Below are positions 8,001 to 16,769 of a DNA stretch of 44,751 nucleotides, piece after piece; the first letter of the stretch is position 1, and each line of letters begins with the position of its first letter. Both the position numbers and the translations under genes were made by a program. The notes under the pieces are model-generated. The model was not told the DNA's origin, did not search any database, and worked only from the letters and a program-made list of their open reading frames with translations. Source of the DNA: an uncultured Rubrobacteraceae bacterium. GTDB lineage: Bacteria; Actinomycetota; Rubrobacteria; Rubrobacterales; Rubrobacteraceae. The stretch is taken from positions 1 through 44,751 of the forward strand of contig CADCVG010000026.1 of NCBI GenBank assembly GCA_902806075.1, given 5' to 3'.

Positions 8001-8082
8001 TGCCGCTGTCAGTGGGGACTCCGCCATCGGGACGGCTGATGCGAGGAAAGACTCGGCCGGGACTCGTCGCGACAGCGTGGCA
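8001..8082. other. Extended stem-loop region upstream of repeat copy A
   Basis: TGCC-GCTGTC (8001-8010) pairs with GACAGC-GT-GGCA (8071-8082) as a 10-bp stem with a 2-base bulge. Inside are CGAG/CTCG (8042-8055) with loop GAAAGA, and the self-complementary GTCGCGAC at 8066-8073. It directly precedes repeat copy A, so the two may form one leader of about 170 nt ahead of the phosphotransferase gene. Confidence 0.35.
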
Positions 8083-8096
8083 GGAGGCCCGCGCAA

Positions 8097-8174
8097 ACTA
8101 AGACAACGCCTAGCCTGGCCTTCCGGGCTACTCTGAGGCCAGACGGTAGCACCCGGCTGGGGATCGTAACATAG
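8097..8174 (+). repeat. Structured repeat, copy A (upstream of phosphotransferase gene)
   Basis: Hairpin CTGGCCT 8115-8121 / AGGCCAG 8136-8142 is followed by ACGGTAGCACCCGGCTGGGG at 8143-8162, identical in copy B. The hairpin loop carries GCTAC (8127-8131), which can pair with GTAGC (8146-8150) outside the hairpin. The two pairings would compete or form a pseudoknot. The element ends about 50 bases before the GTG at 8223. Confidence 0.55.
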
Positions 8175-8222
8175 ACGTCTTGGTCCAACCTATTCGTCGA
8201 TGTTCCACGAGGAGGTGGAGGT

Positions 8223-9083
8223 GTGATCGACCAGATCCACGCATTGCTGGCCCGGCACCTGCCCGGCTATAAGGTCCGATCTGTGGCTAAGTTGGGTGAG
8301 GGGTTGGACAACGCCGCCTACGAAGTCAACGGCGAGCTGATCGTTCGGGCAAGCAAGGAGGCCGACCCCGACCGCCGAAGCGAGTCGACCCGGCGTGAGG
8401 CGGATCTGCTGGCCGCAGTGAACGAGTTGTCCCCGCTGCCGGTCCCAGAGCCGATCTTCGCCGACGTCGAGGCGGGCGTCCTCGCGTACTTCAAGCTCCC
8501 CGGCGTTTCCCTGGTCGATCATGCGGTGGCCGAGCCCGCGCGGCTTGCGCCCGACCTGGGCAAATTCTTGGGCCGCCTGCACCGGGCTCCCGTGCAGGAA
8601 ATGGAGAAGCTGGTGGGGAGGGACATCGATCCGCTGACGACGTGGCGGCAGGAGGCCGAGCGAGACTACCGGGAGATCGCGGAGCAGTTACCCTCGGCGG
8701 CTCGCCATCTGGTCGAGGACTTCCTCGACCGCACCCCGCCGGCGGAAAAGCGAGTCGTGGCGTTCTGCCACAATGACTTCGGAGCAGAGCACGTGCTGGT
8801 GGACGTCGGGGCAAACACGGTCACGGGCATTATCGACTGGACCGACGCGGCCATCGCCGATACCGCCTACGACCTCGCGCTGATCTACCGGGACCTCGGC
8901 CCTGAGGTCTTCGAGCTGACGCTGGCCCACTACGAGGGCTGCTTCGACGACGCTGACCGCGAGCGGGCCGTCTTCTACGCCCGCTGCTCCCTTATCGAGG
9001 ACGTCGCGTACGGCCTGAGCACCCCCGGCGCAGGCCGTTACTTGGAGGCGGGCCTTGCGCACCTCAGCCGGACCTTCGCGTAG
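8223..9083 (+). CDS. Aminoglycoside-phosphotransferase-family kinase
   Basis: A 286-aa soluble small-molecule kinase of the APH/choline-kinase fold. It has an N-lobe with 'KLGEGLDNAAYEV' as nucleotide loop and 'LIVRAS' where the ATP-binding Lys is usual (R42 here). The catalytic 'CHNDFGAEHVLVD' carries Asp185, with His190 where family members normally have Asn. 'GIIDWTDAAIADTAYDLA' supplies the metal-binding Asp205. The GTG at 8223 follows GGAGGTGGAG. The loss of the brake/catalytic Asn makes classical antibiotic phosphorylation less certain; a metabolite substrate is equally possible. The gene stands alone, enclosed by two copies of a structured repeat, and uses few ATA codons compared with genes such as the transporter at 4090, which hints at separate acquisition. 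Confidence 0.85.
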   Translation: MIDQIHALLARHLPGYKVRSVAKLGEGLDNAAYEVNGELIVRASKEADPDRRSESTRREADLLAAVNELSPLPVPEPIFADVEAGVLAYFKLPGVSLVDHAVAEPARLAPDLGKFLGRLHRAPVQEMEKLVGRDIDPLTTWRQEAERDYREIAEQLPSAARHLVEDFLDRTPPAEKRVVAFCHNDFGAEHVLVDVGANTVTGIIDWTDAAIADTAYDLALIYRDLGPEVFELTLAHYEGCFDDADRERAVFYARCSLIEDVAYGLSTPGAGRYLEAGLAHLSRTFA

Positions 9084-9218
9084 GAGGGCGTCACATCGTC
9101 ACCGGTGCGCGGAAGACTCCCGCCAGCTTTTGCCAACCTCGCTGCCCCCGTGTGACAGGGCTCGTGTCCCAGTTCGGGTCGGATGACTCGCTTTCTACTC
9201 GTAAACTACGCAACACTC

Positions 9219-9300
9219 ATCTAGAACAACAACGGAGGCCGTAGCCTTCCGTGCTACGCTCGGGAAGGACGGTAGCACCCGGCTGGGGGTTGTGGCCTAG
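9219..9300 (+). repeat. Structured repeat, copy B (downstream of phosphotransferase gene)
   Basis: CCGT-AG-CCTTCC (9239-9250) pairs with GGAAGG-ACGG (9263-9272). The arms differ in sequence from copy A yet pair just as well. GTGCTAC in the loop (9251-9257) can pair with GTAGCAC (9272-9278). The 32-base 3' block (9269-9300) matches 8143-8174 at about 27 positions without gaps, in the same orientation. Confidence 0.55.
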
Positions 9301-9374
9301 CGGGGCGGCTCTTCGTGCCCCCGGGATAACCGTAGCCGCCCCGCCCGATACTCCGGTATTGGCTACCGGGTGCT
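9274..9374 (+). other. Nested inverted repeats overlapping repeat copy B
   Basis: AGCACCCGG (9274-9282) pairs with CCGGGTGCT (9366-9374), enclosing an 11-bp perfect stem GCGGGGCGGCT (9300-9310) / AGCCGCCCCGC (9334-9344) with a 23-base loop. The outer arm is the conserved core of the repeat, so this fold competes with the repeat's own hairpins, like an expression platform or terminator. No T-run follows. Confidence 0.45.
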
Positions 9375-9640
9375 TGTTAGTACTACAGCGGCATTCATAA
9401 TTATTGGACCGATAGACTATGGTAGGGCTCTATGGCCTTGTCCTACGGATGGTGTGAATGTGCTCCTACCAGCTGTGTTGCCTAATATTTTGCATCCCCC
9501 AATGGATCAATATTTATGGCAGACGTTGTATGAATGCTCCGCGTAGCATACAGCTCCTCCTGATGCTAGTTTACCCTCTTATTTGGTCATCTCCATCATC
9601 GCAGCTTGCCAATTTTGGAATCCGAAACCGAGGGACGGCG
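9375..9640. other. AT-richer spacer, no gene seen
   Basis: Base composition drops well below the flanks (for example around 9390-9420 and 9480-9530), and no frame has a ribosome site with a plausible product. The open frames here are low-complexity or antisense to the MetE-like gene. It may be recently acquired or decayed DNA. Confidence 0.4.
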
Positions 9641-10762
9641 TCAACCCCAGACCTCTTGGGCGGTCTCGACGATGAGGCGGAGTTTGTCGAACTGCTGCTC
9701 GCGGGTAAGGTCGTTACCCTCGAACGTGGAGGAGAACCCGCACTGGGGCGAGAGGCAGAGCTGGTCTATCTCCACGAAGCGGCTCGCCTCTTCGATGCGC
9801 CGCTTGAGCTGGTCCTTGGCCTCTAGCTCGCCCCGCTTGCTCGTGACGAGGCCGAGTACGACCATCTTGTTGCGGGGCACGAAGCGCAAAGGCTCGAAAC
9901 CGCCGGAGCGTGCATCGTCGTACTCGAGGAAGAAACCGTCGACCTCCAACTCACCGAAGAGGGCCTCGGCTACGAAGTCGTAGCCGCCCTCGGCCGCCCA
10001 GGAGGAGCGGTAGTTGCCGCGGCACATGTGGGTGGTAACCGACATGCCCTCCGGCTTGTCTGCGAGCGCCCGGTTGATGGTGCGGATGTAGGTCTCGTGC
10101 TGGTGCTCGGCGTCCCCGCCAAGTTCGTTTGCGACCCGCTCGCGCTGGCGGGGGTCGTTGAGGTAGGCGAGGCTGGTGTCGTCGAACTGCAGGTAGGTGC
10201 AGCCTAAAGAGCCTAGAGCCCGGACCTCCCCGGCGTAAGCTTCGGCTAGGTCTTCCCAGAATCCTTCAAGGTCGGGATAGATCGACTCGTCGATAGCTGC
10301 GCGTCCGCCGCGGTAGTGGACCATGCTCGGTGACGGGATGGTGAGCTTCGGCGTGGTACCGGTCGTCACCTGCTCGGCTAGAAACCGGAAGTCTTCGGCG
10401 AAGATCGGCTCTTGCAGCCCGACGCGGTCCTGAACGCGCAGCGCAGCTGGCGTGAACTCGATCGAGCCCTCATCGTTGCGGAACTCGACCTTCATGTCGT
10501 CCTGGGCCTTCTCGATCCCGCCGAGCTGATAGATGAAGTCCATGTGCCAGGAGGCGCGGCGGAACTCGCCGTCGGTGGCGGACTGGAGGCCCACCTCCTC
10601 CTGCATTCGCACGACCTCGCGTATCGCTTCGTCCTCGATTCCGCGCAGCTCCTCGGCCGGGAGCTTGCCGGCGGTGAAGTCCTCGCGGGCCCTGAGCAGC
10701 TCCGGCGGACGCAAGAGGCTGCCGACGTGGTCCGCGCGAAACGGTGGCGTGGTACGGGTCAA
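9641..10762 (-). CDS. MetE C-terminal-domain-like cobalamin-independent methyltransferase
   Basis: A 373-aa TIM-barrel protein related to the catalytic half of cobalamin-independent methionine synthase, of the short YxjG/YxjH type, lacking the N-terminal MetE domain. It opens with 'RADHVGSLLRPPELL', typical of the family. The zinc set is visible: His and Cys in 'THMCRGNYR', Glu in 'DGFFLEYDD' and Cys in 'LSPQCGFSS'. It probably transfers a methyl or related group to a thiol such as homocysteine, using a simpler donor than polyglutamyl-folate; the true donor is unknown. The ATG at 10762 lies about 7 bases after GGGAGG read on the minus strand. It is monocistronic, downstream of a gene stub and a frameshifted MFS gene. 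Confidence 0.87.
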   Translation of the reverse strand: MTRTTPPFRADHVGSLLRPPELLRAREDFTAGKLPAEELRGIEDEAIREVVRMQEEVGLQSATDGEFRRASWHMDFIYQLGGIEKAQDDMKVEFRNDEGSIEFTPAALRVQDRVGLQEPIFAEDFRFLAEQVTTGTTPKLTIPSPSMVHYRGGRAAIDESIYPDLEGFWEDLAEAYAGEVRALGSLGCTYLQFDDTSLAYLNDPRQRERVANELGGDAEHQHETYIRTINRALADKPEGMSVTTHMCRGNYRSSWAAEGGYDFVAEALFGELEVDGFFLEYDDARSGGFEPLRFVPRNKMVVLGLVTSKRGELEAKDQLKRRIEEASRFVEIDQLCLSPQCGFSSTFEGNDLTREQQFDKLRLIVETAQEVWG

Positions 10763-10803
10763 GGTGGATACCTCCCTACTCGTCGGTCAAGACATCAATG
10801 ATT

Positions 10804-10854
10804 CTAGCTATTTGGCAGCCTAGCGGGCAACCCCTCGTAAGTAAAAGACCTCAT
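10804..10854 (-). pseudogene. N-terminal stub resembling maleylacetate reductase (16 codons)
   Basis: On the minus strand GAAGGAGATAATCGG precedes ATG at 10854, and the frame reads MRSFTYEGLPARLPNS before stopping. The first dozen residues match the start of maleylacetate reductases (iron-containing alcohol dehydrogenase family), which in my recollection begin with a similar segment continuing RVVFG. The conserved continuation is absent, so the gene was cut after codon 12. The ribosome site is intact, so a peptide could still be made. Confidence 0.4.
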
Positions 10855-11066
10855 CCGATTATCTCCTTCGGCAAGAACTCGGCGGGAATGGATATGAGCC
10901 ATCCACCGACAGAGTGATCGCTTCCTCAGGTGCCAAAGCGACTTTCGGACGGGCTCAGCAGAGCGGGAATCCCATGCGTGTCCCAGCCTATGGAGTGTTT
11001 GGGCGGCTGCTACTCCAACGGGCGGGCCCGCGAGCGTGCCCCGGACACCGATCGTTGGCTTCTCGA

Positions 11067-12558
11067 TCACGTGCTGGTCTCTAACCCAGGTGCTTCCACT
11101 CCTTCGGAGGGACTCTTCTCCGCCTCGGCTACCCTCGTCTCCCTGACGAACAATATGAGTACGAAGCCCGCTAGGACGATAACTCCGTCCAACATCACGG
11201 CCGCTGTCCAGGTCCCCGTCGCACCTCGCAGAACACCGCTAATGGCCGGGGAGAGTACCGCGCCGATCTCGCCGATCAAGTTCATCATGCCGAACATCGC
11301 GCCTAAATAGGCGGGGAGCGTTAGATCCGCCGCGAGCGCATGGGACATCGGCTGCAGGGCGAAGAAGAAGAGGCTCGAGACGAATAAGATGGCGCCCATC
11401 ACGAACAGGGATTCTCCTCCGTTCATGATGTAGAAGCCGAAACCGACGGTCAAGAGCCCCAGGATCAGCATGAAAGAAGCGAGCATAGTCTTGCGTCCCC
11501 AGCCCTTTTCCTTGGCGTAGTCGGCTAGCCAGCCTCCGGCTGGAAAGCCGAGTATGCCGGCTACTCCGAAGAAAGCGGCCGTCAGGGCCCCCTGCAAAAG
11601 GGTAGCTCCGCCTGCCGCCTGGGATGTGATGGACACTGCCCAGAAGCCGAAGAACCAAAGATGCCAAAGAACCGCTATGAACGAGATGTAGATCAGCATC
11701 AAATCCCTGTTATACAGAATCGGCGACACCTCTCCGCCCTTGTTGCCAAAGATGAATCCGATCAGCACAAGCGCCAGGACGGTTACGAGGCTTGCGGTCA
11801 CCCACTCGGGCAAACCTGCCCAGAGGGTAAGCAGGTAGACAACCATAACGGCTGCAAGTAGGACCACCGTGTACCCGGACAATCCCTTGAGCGAGGAACC
11901 GTAGGCAGACCTGAACTCATATTCCCCCACGCTGGCTCCTGAAAAACCTGTGCATACCGAAACCGACAACGACCGTAATGACTCCCAACACGAAGAACGG
12001 CGTCCGCCACGCTTCCTCCGCGCCGAACACGGAACTGCCTAAGTTAATCAATGGCACCGTGAACACGAGTGCGAGCGTGAGCCCGATGGCCAACCCGGTT
12101 ATGACCATGCCCATACCCAGGCTGCGTTTCTCAAAGGGGGTCTGCTTCGTGATCACGCTGCGATCGTTAGAGTAAAATGTTCCCTCCCCAAGCCCAGTTA
12201 TCACGCGCAGTGCCACGAAGCCGATCAGAGCCGTCATGAGGCCGCTGACAAGGGTTGCTACCCCGGCCCAAACAATACTGATCACAATGATAGTGCGGTG
12301 GCCATACCTGTCACCCAGGTACCCGCCCGGAAACTGCGTCAGCATGTAACCTGCAAAGAACATGCTGCCGATCAATCCTCCGAGGGCGAACGGGCTCTCC
12401 ACCCCTTGCACGAAGGCAAGGTCGTTTTCGATCATGTAGCTCACAACTGGCCCGGTGATCGTGCGGTCAGCGTAGCTTACTATCCACCCTAGTAGAAGCC
12501 ATATCCAGAGCGTGCGGTATGCTGGATATCCTCGTCCGCCTTCTCTACTGGCTTCCAT
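11067..12558 (-). pseudogene. MFS transporter with a single frameshift
   Basis: Two overlapping frames make one 12-TM MFS protein of about 480 aa. The N-terminal half (12558-11917) runs from 'YRTLWIWLLLGWIVSYADR' through motif A 'GGYLGDRYGHR' to the sixth helix. The C-terminal half (up to 11067) runs from 'EYEFRSAYGS' through helices 7-12 to a charged tail. The break lies at a run of five C at 11924-11928 (GGGGG on the coding strand); removing one G joins the frames as SQRGEYEFRS. The start has TAGGAGG upstream. Signature and layout resemble anion:cation symporter (ACS)-type carriers of organic acids. It may be a sequencing slip, so the gene could be intact in the organism. Confidence 0.75.
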
Positions 12559-13213
12559 CAGAACCTCCTATCCTTTGGCGCGTATCAGCTTAGCAGCCTT
12601 TGTTCTCTCTAAATGCTGTACGCATTCCTTCTTCTCAAAAGCCCAGTTCGCAGAGTTTGACCTCGTAGCCATTTATGCAAAAGCTCGCTCGCCCTTAGCT
12701 CCAGAACCTCTTGCGTGTCATTGCCGACAGCGGGTTTCAGGTCTCTCTCCACCGCGCCCGTCCGGTCGAGAGCGGCGTCAGGGTTCCGATTTTCTCTAGA
12801 ATTGTCCATCATAGATACCCGATCAATAGTAGCAGGGATGGAAACATGGATCTCATAAACGAGCCCTACAGCATCAAACTCAGTTCACATTGAAGAGAAC
12901 CTACAGGCTGGTTACTCCCACAGACTATCGGGCGAACGCACGATATAGGGGAGTTATTGAGAGTTACTGGTGCTTATTTACGCGGTGGAGAGCCATACCG
13001 GGCACATTCACCTCCGTGGACGTTACCGTCTTTGGGGATCAGACCGGCGCAACCTCCTTCTCCAAGCGCCTCGAGGATGAGTGGGCCCCGTTGCCTCTAC
13101 TCCTAAGGAACCCCTCGCCCCGCTCGGCCTCTAGTTTCTCCCGGGACCGCATAGGTAGCGCGTTTACGAGGAGGTCTGCGGTGGAATGGGTGTTAGTGGA
13201 ATTACAACGTTGA
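12559..13213. other. Gene-poor spacer upstream of IS remnant
   Basis: Apart from the ribosome site of the MFS gene near 12565, I see nothing convincing. A frame at 12890-13213 (107 aa) has no ribosome site or family resemblance. GC is lower at 12590-12900 than in neighbouring genes. Confidence 0.4.
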
Positions 13214-13385
13214 TGGACACTTTTTCGCTTTAGGCTACTGTCACCTCCTCCACGAACTTGGCTCGCTCGTAGTCAGGCGGACTCATGTAGCCGATCGAAG
13301 AGTGCCTCCTGGTGGGATTGTAGAAGCCTCGATGTAGTCGAAGACGTCCGTCCTCGCCGCTATCGGTCTCTTCGCCCTCCTCCCT
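13214..13385 (-). mobile_element. IS3-family remnant: terminal repeat and transposase C-terminus
   Basis: TGGACACTTTTTCGCTTTAG at 13214 looks like an IS3-group terminal inverted repeat. Reading leftward on the minus strand, the last codons of an integrase-core transposase precede it: '[10 protein letters not shown]', then, after a one-base shift, '[20 protein letters not shown]', ending with a stop at 13230. The missing base is a G at 13327-13328 (GAGGCTTC where GAGGGCTTC is expected). Everything upstream of about 13385 is lost where the alcohol dehydrogenase region begins, so only the right end of the IS survives. Confidence 0.75.
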
Positions 13386-13482
13386 ATGCTACGAGCCGCG
13401 AAGACCCTTGCCCGGATGCCCCAACCATGCAAACATACGCCAATCTGAATTGCTCGTAAAAGCGACAGTTAGGGGCAACGGG

Positions 13483-14592
<1,110 letters not shown>

Positions 14593-14601
14593 GGGACAAC
14601 G

Positions 14602-15453
14602 ATGAATAACCTCAAAACTTCGGGCGCGCACCGCTGCTTCGGCGGGACCGTAAGCTTCCACGAGCACCACTCGGAGGCCTGCGACGCCACCATGCGCTTC
14701 GCGGTCTACGCCCCACCGAGGGCCGCGAGTGGCCGGATCCCCGTCCTCTACTACCTCGCCGGCCTCACCTCCACAGAGGCGAACTTCATGGAGAAGGCCG
14801 GGGCACAACGGCTCGCCTCCGAGCTCGGCCTGATGCTCGTCGCTCCCGACACGAGCCCGCGCGGCCTCGACCTCCCTGGGGAGCACGACGACTACGATCT
14901 CGGGTCCGGCGCCGGCTTCTACATCGACGCCACGGCCGAGCCCTGGTCGGGACACTACAAGATGTACTCCTACGTCACCGAAGAGTTGCCCGCGCTCGTC
15001 GAGTCCAACTTTCCCGCCCGCCCGGACTCCCAGGGCATCTTCGGCCACTCGATGGGCGGCCACGGCGCCCTGACCATCGCCCTCAAACACCCCGACCGTT
15101 ACCGCAGTGTCTCGGCCTTCGCCCCGATCTCGGCTCCGACCCGTGCTCCTTGGGGGAAGAAGGCTTTCTCGAACTATCTCGGCCCCGACGAGGAGTCTTG
15201 GCGCAAGCACGACGCCTCTGAACTCGTTCGGAACAACCCCTTCCCCGACGGCCGCACGATCCTCGTGGATCAGGGTATGGCGGACCAGTTTCTCGACGAG
15301 CAACTCTATCCTAGCGTCCTGGAGGAGGCCTGCGCCAGGGCCGGTCAGCCCCTGACGCTGCGGTGTCACGAGGGCTATAATCACGGTTACTATTTCATCT
15401 CGACCTTCGTGGATGACCATCTTCGCCACCACGCGGCAGCGCTGAACGCCTGA
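14602..15453 (+). CDS. frmB: S-formylglutathione hydrolase
   Basis: A 283-aa alpha/beta-hydrolase of the esterase D family that hydrolyses S-formylglutathione to formate and free thiol. The triad is readable: Ser150 in 'GHSMGGHGA', Asp228 in 'DQGMADQF' and His261 in 'GYNHGYYF'. The family segments 'YYLAGLTSTEANFMEKAGAQ' and 'VAPDTSPRG' are present. The start ATG at 14602 lies 9 bases after the dehydrogenase stop, so the two are co-transcribed. Soluble and cytosolic. Length and motifs are normal. Confidence 0.93.
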   Translation: MNNLKTSGAHRCFGGTVSFHEHHSEACDATMRFAVYAPPRAASGRIPVLYYLAGLTSTEANFMEKAGAQRLASELGLMLVAPDTSPRGLDLPGEHDDYDLGSGAGFYIDATAEPWSGHYKMYSYVTEELPALVESNFPARPDSQGIFGHSMGGHGALTIALKHPDRYRSVSAFAPISAPTRAPWGKKAFSNYLGPDEESWRKHDASELVRNNPFPDGRTILVDQGMADQFLDEQLYPSVLEEACARAGQPLTLRCHEGYNHGYYFISTFVDDHLRHHAAALNA

Positions 15454-15583
15454 GAACCCAGAATGCCACTGCGCGAGTTGCTGATCGCTGACGTGGCTGT
15501 CGTCAAAAGACGCAAATCACTGCTGAATTCTCTCCCGTCCATCGCTATGTTCTTCTTGCAAAACAAGATTTTTGAGAACCCGT

Positions 15584-15620
15584 TTAGTAGGAAGCGAACC
15601 TGCGACCCGCGAATTAGAAG
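15584..15620 (-). other. 3' fragment of a tRNA-Arg(TCT) gene (possible attachment-site scar)
   Basis: On the minus strand the sequence from 15620 reads CTTCTAA (anticodon loop, TCT), TTCGC (3' half of the anticodon stem), GGGTCGCAGGTTCG (variable loop and T-arm) and a decayed T-stem. The 5' half of the anticodon stem upstream does not pair, and the D-arm and acceptor are missing, so the homology begins at the anticodon loop. That is a usual crossover point for integrases that target tRNA genes. Confidence 0.35.
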
Positions 15621-15960
15621 AGCGGGCAGCGAGGGCGCTATGGCCGGTCGGGACGTGATCCTAGGATAGGCCCCGGCCTTTAGGTTGCGCCCGGAATGTT
15701 GTGGATAGTAAGCTGGGTAAGGTAAAGAGGACGGTAGGGCCATGACCGTTGAGTACACTATGTTCGGCTACGATGAGAGGCACGTACGTAGCCGACTGAA
15801 GGCAGCGTACCGTTGGAACCTTCGGCTGGCGGGGAGGCCCCGGCGGAGTTACCCGCGACGGCCTTCATCGAGACGAACGCAAGTTAGGATAGCGTCCCTG
15901 GCCTCCGCGCCACATCCGGGCAAGGTGGCCTCACGCTACTTCGCAGTGGCAGCGGGGTAG

Positions 15961-15989
15961 AAAGGGCCGGGAGTCTGGCCGGACTTTGG
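15961..15989 (+). terminator. Hairpin with AAAG/CTTT flanks
   Basis: AAAGGGCCGG and CCGGACTTT form an imperfect stem around a short loop. It resembles the GGGCCGG hairpin at 6782. Confidence 0.35.
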
Positions 15990-16091
15990 TCCATTTTCTT
16001 GCCTGTAATCCACGCTTGTAATGCCCTCACTTTTATTGTCTCTGATGTTACAATACGCCGTACCGTAGGACCATGAGAAGGAGATGAGCTG

Positions 16092-16289
16092 GTGGTCGCG
16101 TTACGTTGTCGGTGCGGTCAGGAGCAAGAAATCTGGGGAGAGGTCTGGTGGGTCGGAGGCAAGCACGATTGGGTATTTTTCGACGATCTAGCAACGAGCG
16201 AAGCCTACCGCGAGCAACTCACACACTGTCCCGGCTGCGGCAAGCAGCTTGAGCGCAGAAACCTCAATGCGGTAAAAGACCAGGCCTAG
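16092..16289 (+). CDS. Small zinc-ribbon protein
   Basis: A 65-aa protein with one CxC pair at the N-terminus ('LRCRCGQEQ') and a CPGCG knuckle near residue 50 ('THCPGCGKQLERR'), together able to bind one zinc. The middle is aromatic ('EVWWVGGKHDWVFFDDL'). GTG at 16092 has AAGGAG at 16078-16083, 8 bases upstream. No partner gene is adjacent and no specific family is recognised; a nucleic-acid- or protein-binding role is only inference. Confidence 0.7.
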   Translation: MVALRCRCGQEQEIWGEVWWVGGKHDWVFFDDLATSEAYREQLTHCPGCGKQLERRNLNAVKDQA

Positions 16290-16314
16290 ATCCAGCGCAG
16301 GCGCTTGGACCTGG
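16280..16314 (+). terminator. Two-tier hairpin at the end of the zinc-ribbon gene
   Basis: CCAGG (16280-16284) pairs with CCTGG (16310-16314), and inside TCCA-GCGC pairs with GCGC-T-TGGA. It overlaps the last codons of the zinc-ribbon gene. No strong U-tract follows. Confidence 0.45.
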
Positions 16315-16769
16315 TTGGGCCGGGATCCTGGAGTAGAGAGGCTCCTGCCCTTTACCATCATGGCTTCTTTATCGAGCCGAGTGAGGTTATGAGGAGAACC
16401 TGGTGCCCCGGGAAAGTGGGGAAAGGGAAAGGAGGAGTAGGACACCAGGTTAATAACTATATTCTAAACGCACATATGTTCGTTCGTCAAGCATGAGGAG
16501 CGGGGAGACCCTGGTGGGCGACGCCTTCGACTTCGCCGTGACCGCCGGGTAGAACGGCGAGACCTAATACACGAACCATAAGTCTTCTGCCCTCGGGTAA
16601 AGGGGGGCGCTTACGTGCTTGCCCACCAGTGGTGCTTCATGGCTGAAGATTGGCGGCACAAAAGACGCCCCGAAATCCTGCGTCTCTTCTACGGGCCGGT
16701 CCTCATCAGCTTGACCCGATAGTAGCCATCTTATATGGTGCTACCGGTACAAGGGAAAGGGGACAATTC
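16315..16769. other. Spacer with possible small remnant
   Basis: ATG at 16493 opens a 19-codon frame ending 'DAFDFAVTAG' that resembles a protein C-terminus more than random DNA, but there is no ribosome site. An AT-rich patch lies at 16448-16490. The ribosome site of the amidohydrolase gene (AAAGGGGAC) is at 16756-16764. Confidence 0.3.

Larger units (their letters stand above)
15454..16091. other. Spacer with tRNA fragment and hairpin
   Basis: It holds the tRNA-Arg 3' fragment (15584-15620) and a hairpin at 15961-15989. The frame at 15742-15960 is Arg-rich, lacks a good ribosome site and matches no family I know, so I do not call it. TACAAT at 16049-16054 could be a -10 box for the zinc-ribbon gene. 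Confidence 0.4.

Noticed and set aside
8041-8060. GAGGAAAG, as in the start of bacterial RNase P RNA
   Set aside because: None of the other conserved RNase P segments follow in this region and the local stems do not fit its fold.
8097-8174. Repeat copy A read as a known riboswitch or HDV-like ribozyme because of the CCGGCTGGG core
   Set aside because: The required flanking helices of HDV-like ribozymes and the consensus of cobalamin, c-di-GMP, glycine and ZTP riboswitches are not present as far as I can read.
12890-13213. 107-aa open frame upstream of the IS3 remnant
   Set aside because: No ribosome site, no recognisable motif and composition like non-coding DNA.
15742-15960. 72-aa open frame before the zinc-ribbon gene
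   Set aside because: Arg/Ser/Pro-rich with no good Shine-Dalgarno site and no family resemblance.
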